Part shown: positions 13,329 through 14,860 of the stretch, one piece after another | How positions within the stretch are numbered: the stretch's first letter is position 1 | Layout of the letters: each line of letters begins with the position of its first letter | Assembly: GCA_047639615.1 (NCBI GenBank) | Contig: JBLIOL010000111.1 | Location: 1-14,860 of the forward strand | Direction: 5' to 3' | Source: CAYWNK01 sp047639615 | Lineage (GTDB): Bacteria > Planctomycetota > UBA1135 > GCA-002686595 | Length of the DNA stretch: 14,860 nt | Position numbers and translations under genes: made by a program | Notes under the pieces: generated by a model | The model's database searches: none | What the model was told of the DNA's origin: nothing | Seen by the model: only the letters and a program-made list of their open reading frames with translations

Positions 13329-14204
13329 ATGAACCTAACCGCCCTGCTGCTTAGCCTCGGCTCGGGCCTGGCCTGGGCGGCCCTGGACGCCACCCGCAAG
13401 CGCTTCGGCGACGGGGGCTGCCATCCGGCCGCGGTGGTCCTGCTGATGACCGTGGGTATGGCCGTTGGCTTTGGCGCCTACGTGGGAGCCACGGGCAGTT
13501 TCACTGCGCCGTCGGCTTACGCCCTACCCCTCATGGTGGTGGTCGTAGCCAATGTGGCCGCGAACTTGCTGTTCGTGCGCTCGGTCACACTCTCGCCGCT
13601 CTCCAAGACGATCCCCTTTCTGGCAGCCCACCCGGTTCTTGCGGCACTCTTCGCCATTCCCCTCCTGGGTGAATATCCGAGCCTGCCCCAGTGGCTGGGC
13701 ATCGCCTTGGTGGTCCTCGGCGCCTTGCTCGTGAATGCGGAAGGCAGCTTCAGCCCCAAGGGTCTCTGGCTCGCGTTCCGTTCGGAGCCCGGTTCGCCCT
13801 TGATGGTGCTCGCCGGCCTGGGCTGGGCGATCGCCACCCCCTTCGACAAGCGCAGCATCCAGCTCGTCGGCATCCCCTACCACCTCTTCGCCGCCAACTT
13901 GGGCATCGCCCTCGCCATGCTCGTGATCCTGACGCGGGGACCCGGCCTGGGATCCATCAAGGCCCTGGGCCGCCACCCGGGGGCTGCCATAGCCACGCTG
14001 CTCCTTGTCTATGTTGCCGTGGGCAGCCAGTTCCTCGCCTACGAGCAAGCTCCGGTCGCCCTGGTGGAAACCGCCAAGCGCATTCTCGGCCTGCTCTCGG
14101 CCGTGGTGGTGGGACGCTTGGTCTTTCGGGAGCCAATCACCCCTATCAAGGCCTTCGCCGTCAGCGCTCTGTTGGCTGGTATCGGTCTCGTCGTGGTGGG
14201 TTAG
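13329..14204 (+). CDS. EamA/DMT-family transporter
   Basis: 291 residues from the ATG at 13329 (MNLTALLLSLGSGLAWAALD). A GTG at 13293 would add 12 polar residues ahead of the first helix and is less likely, although a GGAGGG lies just upstream of it. About ten hydrophobic helices form two EamA halves. The first half ends with 'PLSKTIPFLAAHPVLAALFAIPLLGEYPSLPQWLGIALVVLGALLV', which has the typical conserved Pro and Glu before its last helix. The second half has 'AYEQAPVALVETAKRILGLLSAVVVGRLVFREPITPIKAFAVSALL'. The repeated 'P...LGEYPSLPQWLGI' and 'FREPITPIKAFAV' patterns are classic for drug/metabolite exporters. Substrate unknown. It appears monocistronic. Confidence 0.85.
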   Translation: MNLTALLLSLGSGLAWAALDATRKRFGDGGCHPAAVVLLMTVGMAVGFGAYVGATGSFTAPSAYALPLMVVVVANVAANLLFVRSVTLSPLSKTIPFLAAHPVLAALFAIPLLGEYPSLPQWLGIALVVLGALLVNAEGSFSPKGLWLAFRSEPGSPLMVLAGLGWAIATPFDKRSIQLVGIPYHLFAANLGIALAMLVILTRGPGLGSIKALGRHPGAAIATLLLVYVAVGSQFLAYEQAPVALVETAKRILGLLSAVVVGRLVFREPITPIKAFAVSALLAGIGLVVVG

Positions 14205-14660
14205 CCAAGCGAGTACGGGGACGTGCTCATCGCCGCAACGCCGGGCAGCGGATTCTGACTGGGGCGCAAGGCGCAACTCGCCGACGGGACGCTGCCTAGC
14301 CAGTCGATCTGCGACTCGACAAATGTCTGTGACGCCATCGAGCGCGGGAGGGCGGCCCACGGCGCTTGGTCGATCCGGCAGGGCAAGCAGGAGGGCCCCA
14401 GGCCCATGCGGGCTTGCTGACAGCAATTATGCGGACTGGCTGCTCCGGAGGCAGGGCACTCTCTCTGCTGTAGCTCGAGTGGCCTCCGCAAGCTGCGAGA
14501 GCGACACAGCATGTGGCTCCGCGACGACGGGGGCTACCGCATTAGAGCCGCGGACGTCATCCTTGATGCGCTCCGATGTATTGGCCTGACCGAGGCGGGA
14601 GTAACCGTGGGGGGAGTGTCCTGGCTCGGTACACCACGACAGTCGTTAGGATGGCGGCCC
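14205..14660. other. 456-bp region with no recognisable gene
   Basis: I find no tRNA, terminator, repeat or recognisable protein here. Short frames exist on both strands but none shows family motifs. One frame (with ATG at 14511) stays open into the ABC exporter gene at 14661, and another plus-strand frame is open from a TGA near 14255 to a TGA near 14420. Both give compositionally odd translations without a good start. It may hold the exporter promoter and remnants of decayed genes. Confidence 0.5.
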
Positions 14661-14860
14661 ATGGCATCCCAACCCAAAGCGCGCCTCTCCAAGTCCAGCC
14701 TGCGTAGCGCCTTTCGAGAGATCATCTGGCCCCGGCGCAAGCTCGTGCTGCTCGGCCTGGTCCTGATCCTGATCAATCGCTGCAGCGGCATGGTGATGCC
14801 CGCCTCGACGCGCTTCCTGATCGACGATGTGTTGGGCGGAGACCGCGCGGACTTGCTGAC
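14661..14860 (+). CDS. ABC exporter, N-terminal start only (runs off the window)
   Basis: Sixty-six codons up to the window end: MASQPKARLSKSSLRSAFRE, then 'IIWPRRKLVLLGLVLILINR', 'CSGMVMPASTRFLIDDVLGG' and 'DRADLL'. A basic N-terminus, a first hydrophobic helix (about 28-44) and the 'P....LIDDVL' element entering the first extracytoplasmic loop are typical of the type I exporter membrane domain (MsbA/LmrA-like half-transporters). The nucleotide-binding domain would lie beyond the window. An in-frame ATG at 14511 would add 50 residues unlike the family, so 14661 is preferred; a nearby ATG at 14651 is in a different frame. Confidence 0.75.
   Translation, partial: MASQPKARLSKSSLRSAFREIIWPRRKLVLLGLVLILINRCSGMVMPASTRFLIDDVLGGDRADLL

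Noticed and set aside
13524..14426. 300-codon minus-strand open frame opposite the DMT transporter
   Set aside because: Composition is dominated by His, Gln, Glu, Gly and Arg without motifs, typical of the reverse of a hydrophobic GC-rich gene; the EamA protein on the other strand is clearly real.
14005..14589. 194-codon plus-strand frame running from the DMT gene into the gap
   Set aside because: Its first part is an out-of-frame reading of the transporter and the remainder is Ser/Ala/Arg-rich with no recognisable domain or start signal.

Overview
The window is GC-rich, double-membrane (Gram-negative) chromosomal DNA with long, closely packed genes. A TonB-family protein, a lipobox lipoprotein and several Sec signal peptides support an outer membrane. 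A planctomycete-type cytochrome c domain fused to DUF2231, a HAF-repeat exoprotein tail ending in a '...VQAADPASCHVSN...' module, and a weak Shine-Dalgarno habit suggest a marine Planctomycetota-like organism. That assignment is inference; Myxococcota, Verrucomicrobiota or gammaproteobacteria are not excluded. No rRNA, tRNA, CRISPR array or intact transposase gene was seen.

Left part (1-5217). A 16-bp tandem repeat precedes a TonB-like energy transducer. It converges on a secreted subtilisin-like protease (minus strand), and a 161-bp foldback element (MITE candidate) sits exactly at the protease stop codon. Next come two decapitated genes: the 3' end of a HAF-repeat exoprotein (minus) and the 3' end of an alpha/beta hydrolase (plus). 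They meet head to head at about 3578-3590, which looks like a deletion junction or an assembly chimera. Then a two-gene minus-strand operon encodes a cytochrome P460-type lipoprotein and a cytochrome c/DUF2231 membrane protein.

Middle (5479-9896). A plus-strand operon of three genes encodes a sugar-nucleotide pyrophosphorylase-like enzyme, a large GT2 glycosyltransferase with an unusual C-terminal extension containing two beta-rich modules, and a second GT2 enzyme of the rhamnosyltransferase type. The first pair overlaps by 4 bp and the second is 3 bp apart. Together they look like a surface polysaccharide or glycan assembly unit.

Right part (9897-14860). An extreme C-tract precedes a tandem-domain SagB/ThcOx-type flavin oxidoreductase. 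A near-perfect 28-bp inverted repeat separates that gene from an ECF-like sigma factor, which is translationally coupled (ATGA) to a five-helix membrane protein that may be its regulator. A second short inverted repeat resembling the first follows. Then come an EamA/DMT-family permease, about 450 bp with no recognisable gene, and the start of an ABC exporter that runs off the window end.

The most interesting signals are the palindromic element at the protease stop, the REPIN-like inverted repeats flanking the sigma-factor operon, the double-truncation junction, and the multi-module glycosyltransferase. I see no clearly new defence or biosynthetic system.
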